From contig CAAGIO010000028.1 of assembly GCA_900769945.1 (NCBI GenBank), forward strand, positions 1-64,000: 64,000 bases of DNA, in the 5' to 3' direction. The position numbers and the translations under genes were made by a program. The notes beneath the pieces are model-generated. The model made no database searches and had not been told where the DNA came from. It saw nothing but the letters and a program-made list of their open reading frames with translations. Positions 33,437 to 42,817 of the stretch are shown piece by piece (position 1 is the stretch's first letter; every line of letters begins with the position of its first letter). The DNA is from Bacteroidales bacterium. Lineage in GTDB: Bacteria; Bacteroidota; Bacteroidia; Bacteroidales; F082.

Positions 33437-33473
33437 TTTGTTTGTTCCGACTAGCCTTTTTTTTATATCTTTG
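33437..33473 (+). promoter_or_regulatory. Promoter of the thioredoxin-fold lipoprotein gene
   Basis: TTTG occurs twice (33437-33440, 33441-33444). TATCTTTG at 33466-33473 is 21 bases after the second. This is a near-perfect Bacteroidota promoter. It lies inside the longest open frame, so translation should begin at ATG 33498 and not at 33438. Confidence 0.7.
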
Positions 33474-33497
33474 TACCCAAATAAAAATATTTTTGCT

Positions 33498-34628
33498 ATG
33501 AGTACTCAAAGAATTTGTCTTTTGATAGCCCTTTTGGGAATGTTCCTCGCCTCGTGTGACAAAAAGGTTGATAATATGTGTGTCGTGAAAGGCTCGGTTG
33601 ATAACCCCTCACTTAATGGTAGTACGGTGTATATGATTGACTATCAGCATAAAAATAGATATGCTCCTGAGGCTATTGACTCCGCATTGATTGAGAATGG
33701 ACGGTTCTTGTTCCAAGATTCTGTGAAGAACCCTGTTTGCCGCTACCTTTATGTCTCAAACAATGACATCAGATTGGGCAGCGATATGTTTGTTGAAGAG
33801 GGCGTGGTGAAGATTAATTTGAGCAATGGCGCCGTCTCTGGCACGAAACTTAACGACCGCCTTAATGAGTATTTGGTCGCCTTAGATGAGTATGAGGTGA
33901 ACAATAAGATCAAAGAGCTGATTAAAGAATATAATGCTACTGATAATCAATCTGTTAGGGATAGTATCGACGCTGTTTACGATGCTGTGAAATCCGAATA
34001 TGATGCTCGTCTCTCGTTTAATGCTGATAAAATGTATTGGGAAAATGCCGATAACGAATTTGGAAAATATCTTGTCTATGTGATGATTGACAACTGCGAC
34101 TTGTCTTCCAAACAGCTTGAGGGCTATTTGAATGCGGAAGGCTCGATATTGCAGCAGAACCCTACATATATTAATAAGGTCATCGATAGGCTGAAAAACG
34201 CAGAAAACACCTCAAAGGGCTGTGGATATGTAGATTTTGAAGGTGTGGATTTCGCAACAGGCGAGACGCGCCGCCTGAGTGATATCATCGGTGGTAAACT
34301 CGCTCTCATTGACTTCTGGGCCTCGTGGTGCGGTCCTTGTAAACAAGAGGTGCGTGATAACCTCATCAGAATCAGTGAGAAATATGCTGACGAACTTGTG
34401 GTCGTTGGCGTCGATGTGTGGGACAAGCCTAACGACCATGCTAAGATGGTTCAAGAACTCGGTATTAATTACCCACAACTGATTGATAATAATAATGTAG
34501 CATCCAAACTTTATGGATTCAATTATATCCCGATGATTCTCCTTGTCGGAAACGATGGCGTTATTATTGAACGTAATATCAGGGGTGAACAAATAGAAAA
34601 AGCAATAAAAGAACAATTTTCAAGATAA
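33498..34628 (+). CDS. Thioredoxin-fold lipoprotein with DUF4369-like N-domain
   Basis: A 376-residue predicted lipoprotein. The start MSTQRICLLIALLGMFLASC has a lipobox (LASC) with Cys20 as the lipid-attachment residue. An N-terminal beta domain (about 30-130, VVKGSVDNPSLNGSTVYMID) resembles DUF4369. A helical linker follows, and then a TlpA/AhpC-TSA thioredoxin domain with the redox motif WASWCGPCKQE and the cis-Pro region YIPMILLVGNDG. It should act as a periplasmic thiol reductase or a disulfide exchanger in envelope redox control. The start is set by the promoter upstream. It is a single-gene unit. Confidence 0.87.
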   Translation: MSTQRICLLIALLGMFLASCDKKVDNMCVVKGSVDNPSLNGSTVYMIDYQHKNRYAPEAIDSALIENGRFLFQDSVKNPVCRYLYVSNNDIRLGSDMFVEEGVVKINLSNGAVSGTKLNDRLNEYLVALDEYEVNNKIKELIKEYNATDNQSVRDSIDAVYDAVKSEYDARLSFNADKMYWENADNEFGKYLVYVMIDNCDLSSKQLEGYLNAEGSILQQNPTYINKVIDRLKNAENTSKGCGYVDFEGVDFATGETRRLSDIIGGKLALIDFWASWCGPCKQEVRDNLIRISEKYADELVVVGVDVWDKPNDHAKMVQELGINYPQLIDNNNVASKLYGFNYIPMILLVGNDGVIIERNIRGEQIEKAIKEQFSR

Positions 34629-34855
34629 CTAATTGGTTATCATGTTGTTTGGTGGTGCTATTCTGCCAGTCAGGTAATATCAGATTGTCGCTGCTCGGAC
34701 TTTTATGAAATTAACATTGAAAAAAATTTTTTTCATTTATCCAAGTCATTGAACAATTTTGGTATTATTTTGTTCTTTTTATGGTTTTGGTTATACATTT
34801 CAATTTTCTCAAAGTAGAGACACCTTACGTTCCCAGCGGAGGTGTCTCCTTTTTT
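34629..34855 (+). other. Intergenic stretch with a delayed terminator
   Basis: The 466-bp gap up to 35095 has no gene. A strong terminator (34817-34855) lies 190 bp after the lipoprotein gene stop, with AT-rich DNA between. Either the lipoprotein mRNA has a long 3' part, or a small RNA is made here. A weak TATTTTG box near 34767 would suit the latter. From 34856 to about 35040 nothing is recognisable. Confidence 0.3.
34817..34855 (+). terminator. Rho-independent terminator
   Basis: A 9-bp perfect stem GAGACACCT/AGGTGTCTC (34817-34825 with 34840-34848), a 14-base loop, then C and a run of six to seven Ts on the plus strand. Confidence 0.8.
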
Positions 34856-35047
34856 CCTGACTTCGGGAATGCGACATGGTTATGTGACGCCTTCTGGCAC
34901 CCAATGTTGCTGATGTCGTAAAAATTATTTTGATTCTTAATTAGTTATGTGCTTGATGTCGTATCAATATATGATCGGTGTAGTATATGCCAACGAGTAA
35001 TGTCGCATCGTTATTACGAGATTTAGTGTCATCATGGCATAAATAAA

Positions 35048-35090
35048 AGAAAAGGCTGCCTCATGTAAAGGTAAATAATGATGCAGCCTT
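35048..35090 (-). terminator. Terminator downstream of the DEDDh exonuclease gene
   Basis: A 13-bp stem with one mismatch (35078-35090 with 35052-35064) and a 13-base loop, followed on the minus strand by TTTTCTTTT. It starts 6 bp after the exonuclease stop codon. Confidence 0.75.
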
Positions 35091-35095
35091 CTTGT

Positions 35096-35908
35096 TTAGA
35101 ATGAAATGTTTCTGTCGGGGTATCTCAGTTTTGTGATGATGCGTTTTGTGTATTCCGGGAAGTCGCTGTTCATAATCCAATCATAATATTGGGGCTCTTT
35201 CTTGAAGACATCTTCAACGCGTTTGTCTTTGTGCTTGCCGAATTTAAATACAGCCTTGCCCTCATCGTCATAGATGATCTGCCCCATGAGGTCGGCATTG
35301 TGATGGTGTGATGAGAAAGCTGCTAACTTGTTGATGTCGTTGGTGATCGGCTTAGATGTGATACCTTTCTGGTCGGTGTATTCCGTGTCTTGGTATTTGT
35401 CGAGCATGGCCATAAGCACCTCATACGTGGCGAAAGTGTCGGCATTGGCTGAGTGCGCATTGTCTAACTCTTTGTGCATGAAGAACCTGTACGCTCCTTT
35501 TAATGTGCGCGGCTCCATTTTCATGAAGATGTTCATGACATCTATGAACTGCCGGTCTTTTAAATCGAAGTTTATACCTGCACGGATAAATTCCTCCACC
35601 AGTATTGGTATGTCAAACTTGAGGATGTTGTATCCCGCGAGGTCGCAGTTGCCGAAAAACTTTGATATCTCCGGCGCTGCCTGTTTGAAAGTCTTCTCGT
35701 TTGCGACATCTTCGTCGCTAATCCCGTGAATAGCGGTGGTCTCCGGTGGAATCGGAATGCAAGGGTTGATTCTCCATGTCTTCTGCTCTTCTGTCCCGTT
35801 TACATTGATTCTCAGTACACTCACCTCTACTATTCTGTCGTGAACAATGTTCAGTCCCGTTGCCTCAATATCAAAAAAAGCTATAGGACGCTTTAAATTT
35901 AGTTTCAT
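35096..35908 (-). CDS. DEDDh 3'-5' exonuclease (DnaQ-like)
   Basis: A 270-residue exonuclease. ExoI is FFDIEATGLNIVHDRIVEVS (Asp/Glu metal ligands), ExoII is LAGYNILKFDIPIL, and ExoIII is AHSANADTFATYEVL with the His-Asp pair of the DEDDh group. It can be the proofreading epsilon-like activity or an RNase T/exonuclease X type enzyme. The C-terminal FKFGKHKDKRVEDVF, QYYDWIMNSDFPEYTKRII resembles the small domain attached to many Bacteroidota exonucleases of this kind. It is transcribed alone, with a terminator just behind the stop. Confidence 0.9.
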   Translation of the reverse strand: MKLNLKRPIAFFDIEATGLNIVHDRIVEVSVLRINVNGTEEQKTWRINPCIPIPPETTAIHGISDEDVANEKTFKQAAPEISKFFGNCDLAGYNILKFDIPILVEEFIRAGINFDLKDRQFIDVMNIFMKMEPRTLKGAYRFFMHKELDNAHSANADTFATYEVLMAMLDKYQDTEYTDQKGITSKPITNDINKLAAFSSHHHNADLMGQIIYDDEGKAVFKFGKHKDKRVEDVFKKEPQYYDWIMNSDFPEYTKRIITKLRYPDRNISF

Positions 35909-35927
35909 CTTTATGCTTGAATTTTAA

Positions 35928-35960
35928 TTTGTAAAAGTACATTATTTTTTTATAAATTTG
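35928..35960 (+). promoter_or_regulatory. Promoter of the tricorn-like protease gene
   Basis: TTTG at 35928-35931, a 21-base spacer, then TAAATTTG at 35953-35960. It fits the consensus and lies 24 bp before ATG 35984. Confidence 0.7.
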
Positions 35961-35983
35961 TCACGTAAATAAAATTATTTGTG

Positions 35984-38900
35984 ATGAAAAAATATTCTTT
36001 GCTAATTGTGTTTTTGTTAATGGTTAGTGCTGTCTTTGCCCAACAGCCTCTTTGGATGCGATACTGTTCAATATCTCCTGATGGTGAGAAAATCGCGTTT
36101 ACCTACAAGGGTGATGTCTATGTCGTTAATTCTAAGGGAGGTATGGCCCATCAGATAACGACTTCGCCATCGTATGATTATTCCCCTGTCTGGTCACATG
36201 ATGGTGAGATGATCGCTTTCGCATCTGACCGTAACGGGAATTTTGATGTTTATGTCGTTGGTTCGTGCGGTGGAGTGGCTAAGCGTGTCACTACTAACTC
36301 CTCAAAGGAGATTCCATTATCTTTCTCGTTGGACGACAGTGAGTTATATTACACTGCGAATATTCAGAAAGATGCTGCTGACGCTCAGTTCTCGGCGGGC
36401 TGGATGACAGAATTGTACCGTGTCCCGGTTACAGGTGGCCGCTCACACCAAATCACAAGCGCCTCGGTCTGCTCGCTATCCCTCGACTCTGATGGCGAAT
36501 CGTTCCTCTATTATGATAAGAAAGGTGGAGAGAATGTGTGGAGAAAACATCAGGTCTCATCAATAGCACGCGACGTCGTCTATTATAATGCAAAAGATAA
36601 GACTCATAAGATATTGACAACCAATGTGGGTGAGGATAGGGAACCTGTGTTTTTGCCTGACCATAAGTCTATGGTCTTCCTTAGTGAACGCGATGGAAAA
36701 AGCCAGAATGTCTATATGTCGGCTGTCTCTAATGAAAATGAGACGGAGGTCTCCCAGCTGACGTTTTTTCCCGACTATCCTGTTCGTTTCTTAAGCGTTG
36801 CTTGTGATGGCACCTTATGCTTTGGCTATCAAGGCGAGATATATCTGAAGCGTCCTGATACTGAGCCTGAAAAGGTATCAATAACTATTGTTAACGACCA
36901 AGCAAACAATGTGGAGCGCGGCAAGTTTGGGAACGCTTACGACCTTACCGTTACCGCTGATGGCGAGCAGATAGCGTTTGTGTCCAGAGGCGAGGTCTTT
37001 GTCACAAGCGATAAGTATCAGACTACCAAACAGATAACGCATACTCCCGAAGGCGAAAGCGACCCTTGCTTCTCTCCTGATGGCCGTAAACTTGTCTATA
37101 CCTCCGAACGCGATGGCTATTATAATATCTATATGGCAACAATAATGCGTGAAGAAGACTTGAACTTCGCATATTCAACCCTGATAGAGGAAACGCCTTT
37201 GTTTGCCGACGATGGCGTTGAACGTACCCAGCCTCTCTTCTCTCCCGACGGCAAGGAATTAGCCTTCATCGAAAATAGAAATGTCCTGAAAGTCATTAAC
37301 CTTGAAACAAAGAAAGTACGTCAAATAACTGATGGTACCCAACATTATGGGACAAGTGCCTATGCTTTTGACTATCAATGGTCTCCAGATGGCAAATGGT
37401 TCGCTCTCGAACTTGTGTCAAATATGCGCGATCCGTATTCTGATGTCGGTATCGTTTCATCTAATGGCGATATGAAAATCTATAACATCACAAATGACGG
37501 GTATATCACGGGTGGCCCCAAATGGGCATTAGATGGAAACGCTGTCACTTTCTACTCTAATCGTTACGGTATGCGCTCTCATGCCTCTTGGGGAAGTCAG
37601 AATGATGCGTTCATTTGTTTTATGAATCAAGACGCTTTCGATAAGTTCCGCCTCTCAAAGGAAGAATACGAGCTTCTCAAGGAGGAGAAGAAAGATGATG
37701 GCAAGGAGGAAAAGAAAGGTAATGATAAAGAAGGGAAGAAGGGGGATAAGAAATCAAAGAAAACTGATGTGGAAGTTGTTGAGATAGAGCTTGATAGACT
37801 TGAAGATAGGGTGGTACGCCTTACGCCTATGTCATCGCGTCTGTCAGGAGCGGTGCTTTCAAATGATGGTGATAAACTGTTCTTCCTCAGTGCCTTTGAG
37901 AAAGGCTATGACCTATGGGAACTCGATGTGCGTGAGAAATCCACCAAGATATTGAAAAAACTTGATGGCGGTGGTGCGGCTCTCGTGCTGAATAAGAAAG
38001 GTGACAATATTTATGTGCTTTCTGGTGGTAATCTCCAAAAAATTGAAGCTAAGAGTGGTAAATCTACTCCTATAAAATATGATGCCACGATGGAGCTTGA
38101 CCGTGCCAAGGAACGCGAATATATGTATAACCACATCTTCCTTCAAGAGGAGAAACGCCTTTTCCGCAGAGATAATAATGGCGCGGATTTCGCCCGTATC
38201 AAGGAGGACTTCTACCCGTTTCTTGAACATATCAACAATAACTATGATTTTGCGGAGCTGATGAGCGAGGTGCTTGGCGAGCTGAATGTGTCGCATTCTG
38301 GCGCAGGTTATCACTCTCCTTCACAAGGTGACGCCACCGCGCAACTTGGCCTGCTTTTCGATTTGTATTATGAAAAAGACGGACTCCTCGTTAACGAGGT
38401 GCTGGATTATGGACCGTTTGATGTGAAAGGCTCTCAGCTAAAGCCCGGCGATGTCATCGAAATGATTGACGGCGTGCGTATTACGAAGGAGATGGACTAT
38501 TTCCCTTTGTTAAATAAGAAGGTGGGGAAGAAGGTCCTCGTCTCAATCTTTAGACCTTCGTCTGGAAAACGCTGGGAAGAGGTCGTGAAGCCTGTTTCAA
38601 AAAGTGCGCAAAATGAAATGCTTTATAAACGCTGGATAAAACATAACGCACATATAGTGGATAGTCTTTCTAATGGTCGTCTCGGTTATGTTCACATTAG
38701 GAGCATGGGTGATGCAAGTTATCGTGATGTGTATGCTGATATTCTTGGAAAGTATAACCGTCGTGAGGGCGTCGTCATCGACACTCGTTTTAATGGTGGC
38801 GGACGACTGCATGAGGATATCGAGATTCTTTTCTCCGGAGAGAAATATCTTGAGCAGGTTATTCGCGACACGGTGGCGTGCGTTATGCCTTCTCGCCGTT

Positions 38901-39250
38901 ATGTCAAACCATCGATAATGGTGGTGGGTGAGGCGAACTATAGCAATGCTCACGGGACACCGTGGGTGTATCAGCACAAGAGTATGGGGAAGGTCGTCGG
39001 CATGCCGGTGCCGGGAACAATGAGCAGCGTCACTTGGGAGACGTTGCAGGACGACAGCATGTATTTCGGCTTGCCTGTGATAGGATACCGTACCCGTGAG
39101 GGTGTGTATCTGGAAAACACCCAGCTTGAGCCTGATGTGGTGGTGAAGAATACACCAGAGAAACTTGCGGAAGGCGTTGACGAACAACTTGAAGCAGCAG
39201 TAAGAGAACTCTTGAAAGATATAGAAGAATTCGATTATTGGGGAAAGTAG
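35984..39250 (+). CDS. Tricorn-like S41 family protease, secreted
   Basis: A protein of about 1088 residues related to tricorn protease. Signal peptide KKYSLLIVFLLMVSAVFAQ. Two beta-propeller blocks (about 25-540) carry repeated SPDG motifs such as SISPDGEKIAFTYKGDVYVV and FSPDGRKLVYTSERDG. A Lys/Glu-rich linker follows (about 565-600). The C-terminal half has a helical region, a PDZ domain (VLDYGPFDVKGSQLKPGDVI) and an S41-type catalytic domain with VIDTRFNGGGRL and VVGEANYSNAHGTPW, where the Ser is the probable nucleophile. Tricorn homologues act on peptides produced by larger proteases. The start is ATG 35984; the frame's first codon at 35981 is GTG. The promoter matches this. Confidence 0.9.
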   Translation: MKKYSLLIVFLLMVSAVFAQQPLWMRYCSISPDGEKIAFTYKGDVYVVNSKGGMAHQITTSPSYDYSPVWSHDGEMIAFASDRNGNFDVYVVGSCGGVAKRVTTNSSKEIPLSFSLDDSELYYTANIQKDAADAQFSAGWMTELYRVPVTGGRSHQITSASVCSLSLDSDGESFLYYDKKGGENVWRKHQVSSIARDVVYYNAKDKTHKILTTNVGEDREPVFLPDHKSMVFLSERDGKSQNVYMSAVSNENETEVSQLTFFPDYPVRFLSVACDGTLCFGYQGEIYLKRPDTEPEKVSITIVNDQANNVERGKFGNAYDLTVTADGEQIAFVSRGEVFVTSDKYQTTKQITHTPEGESDPCFSPDGRKLVYTSERDGYYNIYMATIMREEDLNFAYSTLIEETPLFADDGVERTQPLFSPDGKELAFIENRNVLKVINLETKKVRQITDGTQHYGTSAYAFDYQWSPDGKWFALELVSNMRDPYSDVGIVSSNGDMKIYNITNDGYITGGPKWALDGNAVTFYSNRYGMRSHASWGSQNDAFICFMNQDAFDKFRLSKEEYELLKEEKKDDGKEEKKGNDKEGKKGDKKSKKTDVEVVEIELDRLEDRVVRLTPMSSRLSGAVLSNDGDKLFFLSAFEKGYDLWELDVREKSTKILKKLDGGGAALVLNKKGDNIYVLSGGNLQKIEAKSGKSTPIKYDATMELDRAKEREYMYNHIFLQEEKRLFRRDNNGADFARIKEDFYPFLEHINNNYDFAELMSEVLGELNVSHSGAGYHSPSQGDATAQLGLLFDLYYEKDGLLVNEVLDYGPFDVKGSQLKPGDVIEMIDGVRITKEMDYFPLLNKKVGKKVLVSIFRPSSGKRWEEVVKPVSKSAQNEMLYKRWIKHNAHIVDSLSNGRLGYVHIRSMGDASYRDVYADILGKYNRREGVVIDTRFNGGGRLHEDIEILFSGEKYLEQVIRDTVACVMPSRRYVKPSIMVVGEANYSNAHGTPWVYQHKSMGKVVGMPVPGTMSSVTWETLQDDSMYFGLPVIGYRTREGVYLENTQLEPDVVVKNTPEKLAEGVDEQLEAAVRELLKDIEEFDYWGK

Positions 39251-39300
39251 GTGTCTGGCTTAGATGCTTCTCAAAGTAATAATCATGATAAGATGACTGA

Positions 39301-39334
39301 TGTTGCGCCACCCGAAATTTCGGGTGGCGCAACA
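39301..39334. repeat. 34-bp perfect palindrome between convergent genes
   Basis: Half-site TGTTGCGCCACCCGAAA (39301-39317) is followed directly by its exact reverse complement (39318-39334). It lies 51 bp behind the tricorn-like gene and 68 bp behind the convergent GH20 gene. There is no T tract on either side. It may act as a bidirectional hairpin terminator of atypical form, or as a protein-binding or recombination site. Confidence 0.85.
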
Positions 39335-39401
39335 ATATAATTCCTCATTTAAATCATTGCTGTCCGCTAAACATTAAGAGATGTGTTCAAAACGATAGCG
39401 C

Positions 39402-41906
39402 CTATTCTATGATAATCTCGTCAAGGAATATCCATGAGTCATAGCCTGCTCCCGGTGTGCCTTCTGGAAGTGTGCCCGGATTCTCTACCACAATACGAAG
39501 ATAGCTTGTTTTTATTTCTCCCAATTGCAAAGTCTTTGTAAATATGTGGTTTCCTGACATCGGAACTTTGTCGTCGAAGGTGAAAGTCTTGACAAAAGTG
39601 TCCGGCATATTCGATGGCATACATGTAGGGAAAGCATATACTTTAATGGTTTTTGGCATCATTATCCAGTCGAAGGGGTTAGCTATAAAGTTGATTGTTA
39701 ATGAGTTGATGGTTTCAACCTTTCCGAAGTCAATCTCTATGTCTGCATTACATCCGTAGAATCCCTGCCATTTGCCGTCTTTGTAGTCGTTGCTTCCTGT
39801 GATACCGTTTATGAGTGCGTCGTCTCCTCCGCCTGAATATTCCGGGCGATAGTTACCCGCAGGGCTGTTGAGCCTTTTAAGATGTCCCATTCCTTTATGG
39901 TAAAGGAAGTGTTTCTCTGTTGTGCAGCTCCTGTCGAACTCGTCGTAGCAGATGGCTTTCACGGTGCATGGTCTGTCAATGCAGAACGGCATGGAGTATT
40001 CGTTGGAGTTTCTGTTTGGCTCGCTTCCATCGGTGGTGTAGAATATCTTCTTGTCGTTGAATATGGTGTTAAGCGTTATTGTCGGTTTGCCGGAGGTCAG
40101 CTTGCTGCCGATATATACTGTTTTGTCGGCATTGATAATGTCCTGCATTATTTTGTCGAAACGCGACTCAATAATGTTGCGGGAGTAGGCCCGGCATTCA
40201 GCGTCCCATTGTCTGATAGACTTGTGTTTTAGTTCCTTTAATATAGAGACGTATTGTGTCTCAAGTTCTTTTGTCTTTATTATGTTCATCTCGCAAGGGG
40301 CTTGCAAGGTCGTGTACAGTTGTGCTTTGAAGATGTTTTTTGTGGCGGTGGCGTAGATTCTGTATGCGGCGTTTGTGGCGCACTCCAAGAACTCTTTGTT
40401 AGCCGGTGTCTCCTCCTTTATGGCTCTCAGCCTGTTATACAGCTCAAGGGATTTGTTTTGAATATTTTTGTTCTCATTTATCGCCTGATTGCTCACTTGG
40501 TTCGGGAAAAATTCGAGAAGAGGTTCGTTTAATGCCGCGAACGGAATTTTCATGTTGCTCAAATCTAATAAGTCGTTGACTATATTGTGTTTAGTGTTCA
40601 GGAACTGTATGCAGAAATTGTTGTTGAAGATGTCTTTATAATCCAGTCCGGAGGAGGTGTTCCAAGTGTTTTCGGCGCACCATATCATTGAGTGCCATGT
40701 GCTGTTGAACATTGATTCGCCATAGTCGTCCCATGCGGTGTTCATCAGTCCTTTAGCTCCGCATTTATATGCGTCGCGGGAGAAGTTGGCGATGTTTTTC
40801 ATATAGGTATCTATGTCGGGGAATGCGAGGCTCCAGCAGCTTGCTCCTGTCGCTGCCCAGAATGTATGTCCCGATTCCTTGAATGGGCGCAGCATTTCGG
40901 TGTAGTCGTCGCCGGCTCCATAACTCCATATCACAAACTGTATGTCTTCTGGTAGTTTGTCTATCATCGAGGGGTTCTTGCCTATGATGTCACCCCACAT
41001 CATGATGTCCTTGTCGTACTCCTTTAATATATTATATACTTTTGTGATATGCTCGCAATAGGCTTCATCTTTACCTTTCTCATCTACGAAAGATTTTGCT
41101 TTTCCTGAGCCAAGGCCTTCTGTCTCATCGCAGTTGATGTTGAAATAATGCGACTCGTATGCTGTTGCCACCTCTTGGAAGACATCGTTAAGGAAGGTGT
41201 ATGTCTCTTGTTTTGATGGGTCGAAGTTGTGTCTTGTGTCGGCTATGTTGTCGTAGAATGGTATTTTCAGTGTCTTCTCGGCGTGGGCGAAACACTGTTG
41301 GTTGCCCATGAACTCTACATGATATTCTTTGGCGTAATCTGACAGCTCTTTTATTTCCTCGGCGGTCAATCCGTCGGCGGGTGCTATGTCGGGGTGGCTT
41401 TCGAGCTTGAACAGGTGCTCGGTGTAGAGTTGGAAGAAGTTCATCTTATAGTATGCGAGTGTGCGTATCTCTTTCTTTATGAACTCTTTGGTCGGGACAG
41501 GACCTCTGCTGATGTCGTCCATCCATCCGCGGTATTCGAGTGATGGCCAATCGGTTATGGTCACGCATGGGAGTTCTGTTTTGCCGCCATCGTTAGTCAC
41601 TTCCTGATACCTCACCATCTGGCTCAGACTCTGTCTTGCATAGAATAACCCCTGCTCTGTCGTCGCGCTAAGTGTTATCCTGTCGGGTGTTATGTCTATT
41701 ATGTACGACTGAGACTCGTTCTCTTTTGCCGGGATTTCTTTTACAATCTTTGTCTTTATACGTTTCTGATTTTTACTTTCGTTTTTGCTCCAAGAGAATG
41801 TACCTTCGTGATAATCAATTTGTTGTGGCCTCGGTATTATGCCTGTCTCTTGAGATAAGGCTAATAATGGGATAAGGCAGGTGATAATGAGTATTAGTTT
41901 TTTCAT
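39402..41906 (-). CDS. GH20 beta-N-acetylhexosaminidase with CHB_HEX and F5/8 C domains
   Basis: An 834-residue exo-hexosaminidase that removes terminal GlcNAc or GalNAc from glycans, including mucin and peptidoglycan fragments. Start ATG 41906 begins a signal peptide (KKLILIITCLIPLLALS); the longer frame to 42059 overlaps the neighbouring gene. The order is an N-terminal GH20b-like domain (IPRPQQIDYHEG), a GH20 barrel with RGWMDDISRG and catalytic Asp-Glu in NINCDETEG, a chitobiase-like C-terminal segment (FYTTDGSEPNRNS), and an F5/8 type C (discoidin) domain at the end. It lies 20 bp behind a LexA-like repressor gene. Confidence 0.91.
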   Translation of the reverse strand: MKKLILIITCLIPLLALSQETGIIPRPQQIDYHEGTFSWSKNESKNQKRIKTKIVKEIPAKENESQSYIIDITPDRITLSATTEQGLFYARQSLSQMVRYQEVTNDGGKTELPCVTITDWPSLEYRGWMDDISRGPVPTKEFIKKEIRTLAYYKMNFFQLYTEHLFKLESHPDIAPADGLTAEEIKELSDYAKEYHVEFMGNQQCFAHAEKTLKIPFYDNIADTRHNFDPSKQETYTFLNDVFQEVATAYESHYFNINCDETEGLGSGKAKSFVDEKGKDEAYCEHITKVYNILKEYDKDIMMWGDIIGKNPSMIDKLPEDIQFVIWSYGAGDDYTEMLRPFKESGHTFWAATGASCWSLAFPDIDTYMKNIANFSRDAYKCGAKGLMNTAWDDYGESMFNSTWHSMIWCAENTWNTSSGLDYKDIFNNNFCIQFLNTKHNIVNDLLDLSNMKIPFAALNEPLLEFFPNQVSNQAINENKNIQNKSLELYNRLRAIKEETPANKEFLECATNAAYRIYATATKNIFKAQLYTTLQAPCEMNIIKTKELETQYVSILKELKHKSIRQWDAECRAYSRNIIESRFDKIMQDIINADKTVYIGSKLTSGKPTITLNTIFNDKKIFYTTDGSEPNRNSNEYSMPFCIDRPCTVKAICYDEFDRSCTTEKHFLYHKGMGHLKRLNSPAGNYRPEYSGGGDDALINGITGSNDYKDGKWQGFYGCNADIEIDFGKVETINSLTINFIANPFDWIMMPKTIKVYAFPTCMPSNMPDTFVKTFTFDDKVPMSGNHIFTKTLQLGEIKTSYLRIVVENPGTLPEGTPGAGYDSWIFLDEIIIE

Positions 41907-41926
41907 GAGATTTGTTTTTATGTCGT

Positions 41927-42730
41927 TTATATGTTCAGTTTCAATTGTATTGCTTGCACTTGTTTTTTTAAGTCGTTGATTGTGTCGATGAGTTGTTGTT
42001 CTTTTGGCATGTTCTGTTGTTCTGGCATCACCTCGCTGATGTAGTGTATAAACTTCCACACTTCTTTTATTTCGGTTACCGGTATCTCGAACGGGCTATA
42101 GAGTGGGTTTAGCGAATGTAGTCTTATGAAGCCTTCGTCAAGATGTTTCTCCACTATTTTAAACACTATTCCGTCGTCTATAGTGAGTATTATATATGCT
42201 TGTTTTTCATGGATGTTATTCCAATCGAGCACATATTCTCCGGTGACGTACGACTTGTCGGGTATTGGCAGCATGGAGTCGCCGCTGATTTGGAAAGTGC
42301 GGTATTTCCTGTCTTTTGATAGGAACGGCAGCTGGAATGTGGGTAGTATGCGTATATATTCGGGGTCGGCGTAACCTGTTGTGTATCCGGCCTTTGCCTT
42401 TTCTGTTACAAGCTCGATGTTCTCGTTGTTGTCGCTGTCAACGGTGGTGGCCAAGATGCGTATGTTGCTGCCTCTCATCATCACATCGTAGCCGCGTTCA
42501 AGCTGCCTTAGCTGTGAGTCCCCTATCGTTGTAAGATCTACTTTAATTAAGGTGTCGATGGCTATATTGAAATATTTTGAGAATGCCAGCAACGCCTCAA
42601 TGCTCGGCTCCGAAATCTCATTCTCGTATCCGCTCAAGGTGGAACGCTTCATGTTTAAGGCAAACGCTACATCATCTTGCGTCTTTGAACGCCTCTTCCT
42701 TAGAAATTTTATATTGGTACTGAAGAACAT
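41927..42730 (-). CDS. XRE-S24 LexA-like repressor
   Basis: A 267-residue repressor. An N-terminal XRE helix-turn-helix (TQDDVAFALNMKRSTLSGYE) is joined to an S24/LexA-type autoproteolysis domain with the Ser motif ISGDSMLPIPDKSYV and a Lys in the segment YIILTIDDGIVFKIVEK. The C-terminal tail is coiled-coil-like (IDTINDLKKQVQAIQLKL). It is divergently oriented to the dinB-dnaE2 pair and separated by 157 bp, so it probably controls them and itself in response to DNA damage. There is no other LexA in the window. It shares its strand with the GH20 gene just behind it. Confidence 0.88.
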   Translation of the reverse strand: MFFSTNIKFLRKRRSKTQDDVAFALNMKRSTLSGYENEISEPSIEALLAFSKYFNIAIDTLIKVDLTTIGDSQLRQLERGYDVMMRGSNIRILATTVDSDNNENIELVTEKAKAGYTTGYADPEYIRILPTFQLPFLSKDRKYRTFQISGDSMLPIPDKSYVTGEYVLDWNNIHEKQAYIILTIDDGIVFKIVEKHLDEGFIRLHSLNPLYSPFEIPVTEIKEVWKFIHYISEVMPEQQNMPKEQQLIDTINDLKKQVQAIQLKLNI

Positions 42731-42776
42731 AGCAGTTATTCTAAAAATTTACTTGACACGTATTATTAATATGACT

Positions 42777-42817
42777 AATTTTCCGTCGCAAACTTTGATT
42801 AAAAACTCGTCAAAATT
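42777..42817. promoter_or_regulatory. Imperfect dyad: candidate operator of the mutagenesis cassette
   Basis: AATTTTCCGTCG at 42777-42788 is nearly inverted at 42808-42817 (CGTCAAAATT, i.e. AATTTTGACG on the other strand). It lies in the 157-bp region between the repressor and dinB. The match is imperfect and the spacing is wide, so this is a suggestion only. Confidence 0.25.

Noticed and set aside
37913..39187. Long minus-strand frames (133 and 196 codons) inside the tricorn-like gene
   Set aside because: They are shadows of a strongly coding plus-strand gene with matching domain structure.
41907..42059. 51-codon N-terminal extension of the GH20 gene
   Set aside because: It lies inside the antiparallel-frame end of the repressor gene, and the signal peptide begins at the Met encoded at 41906.
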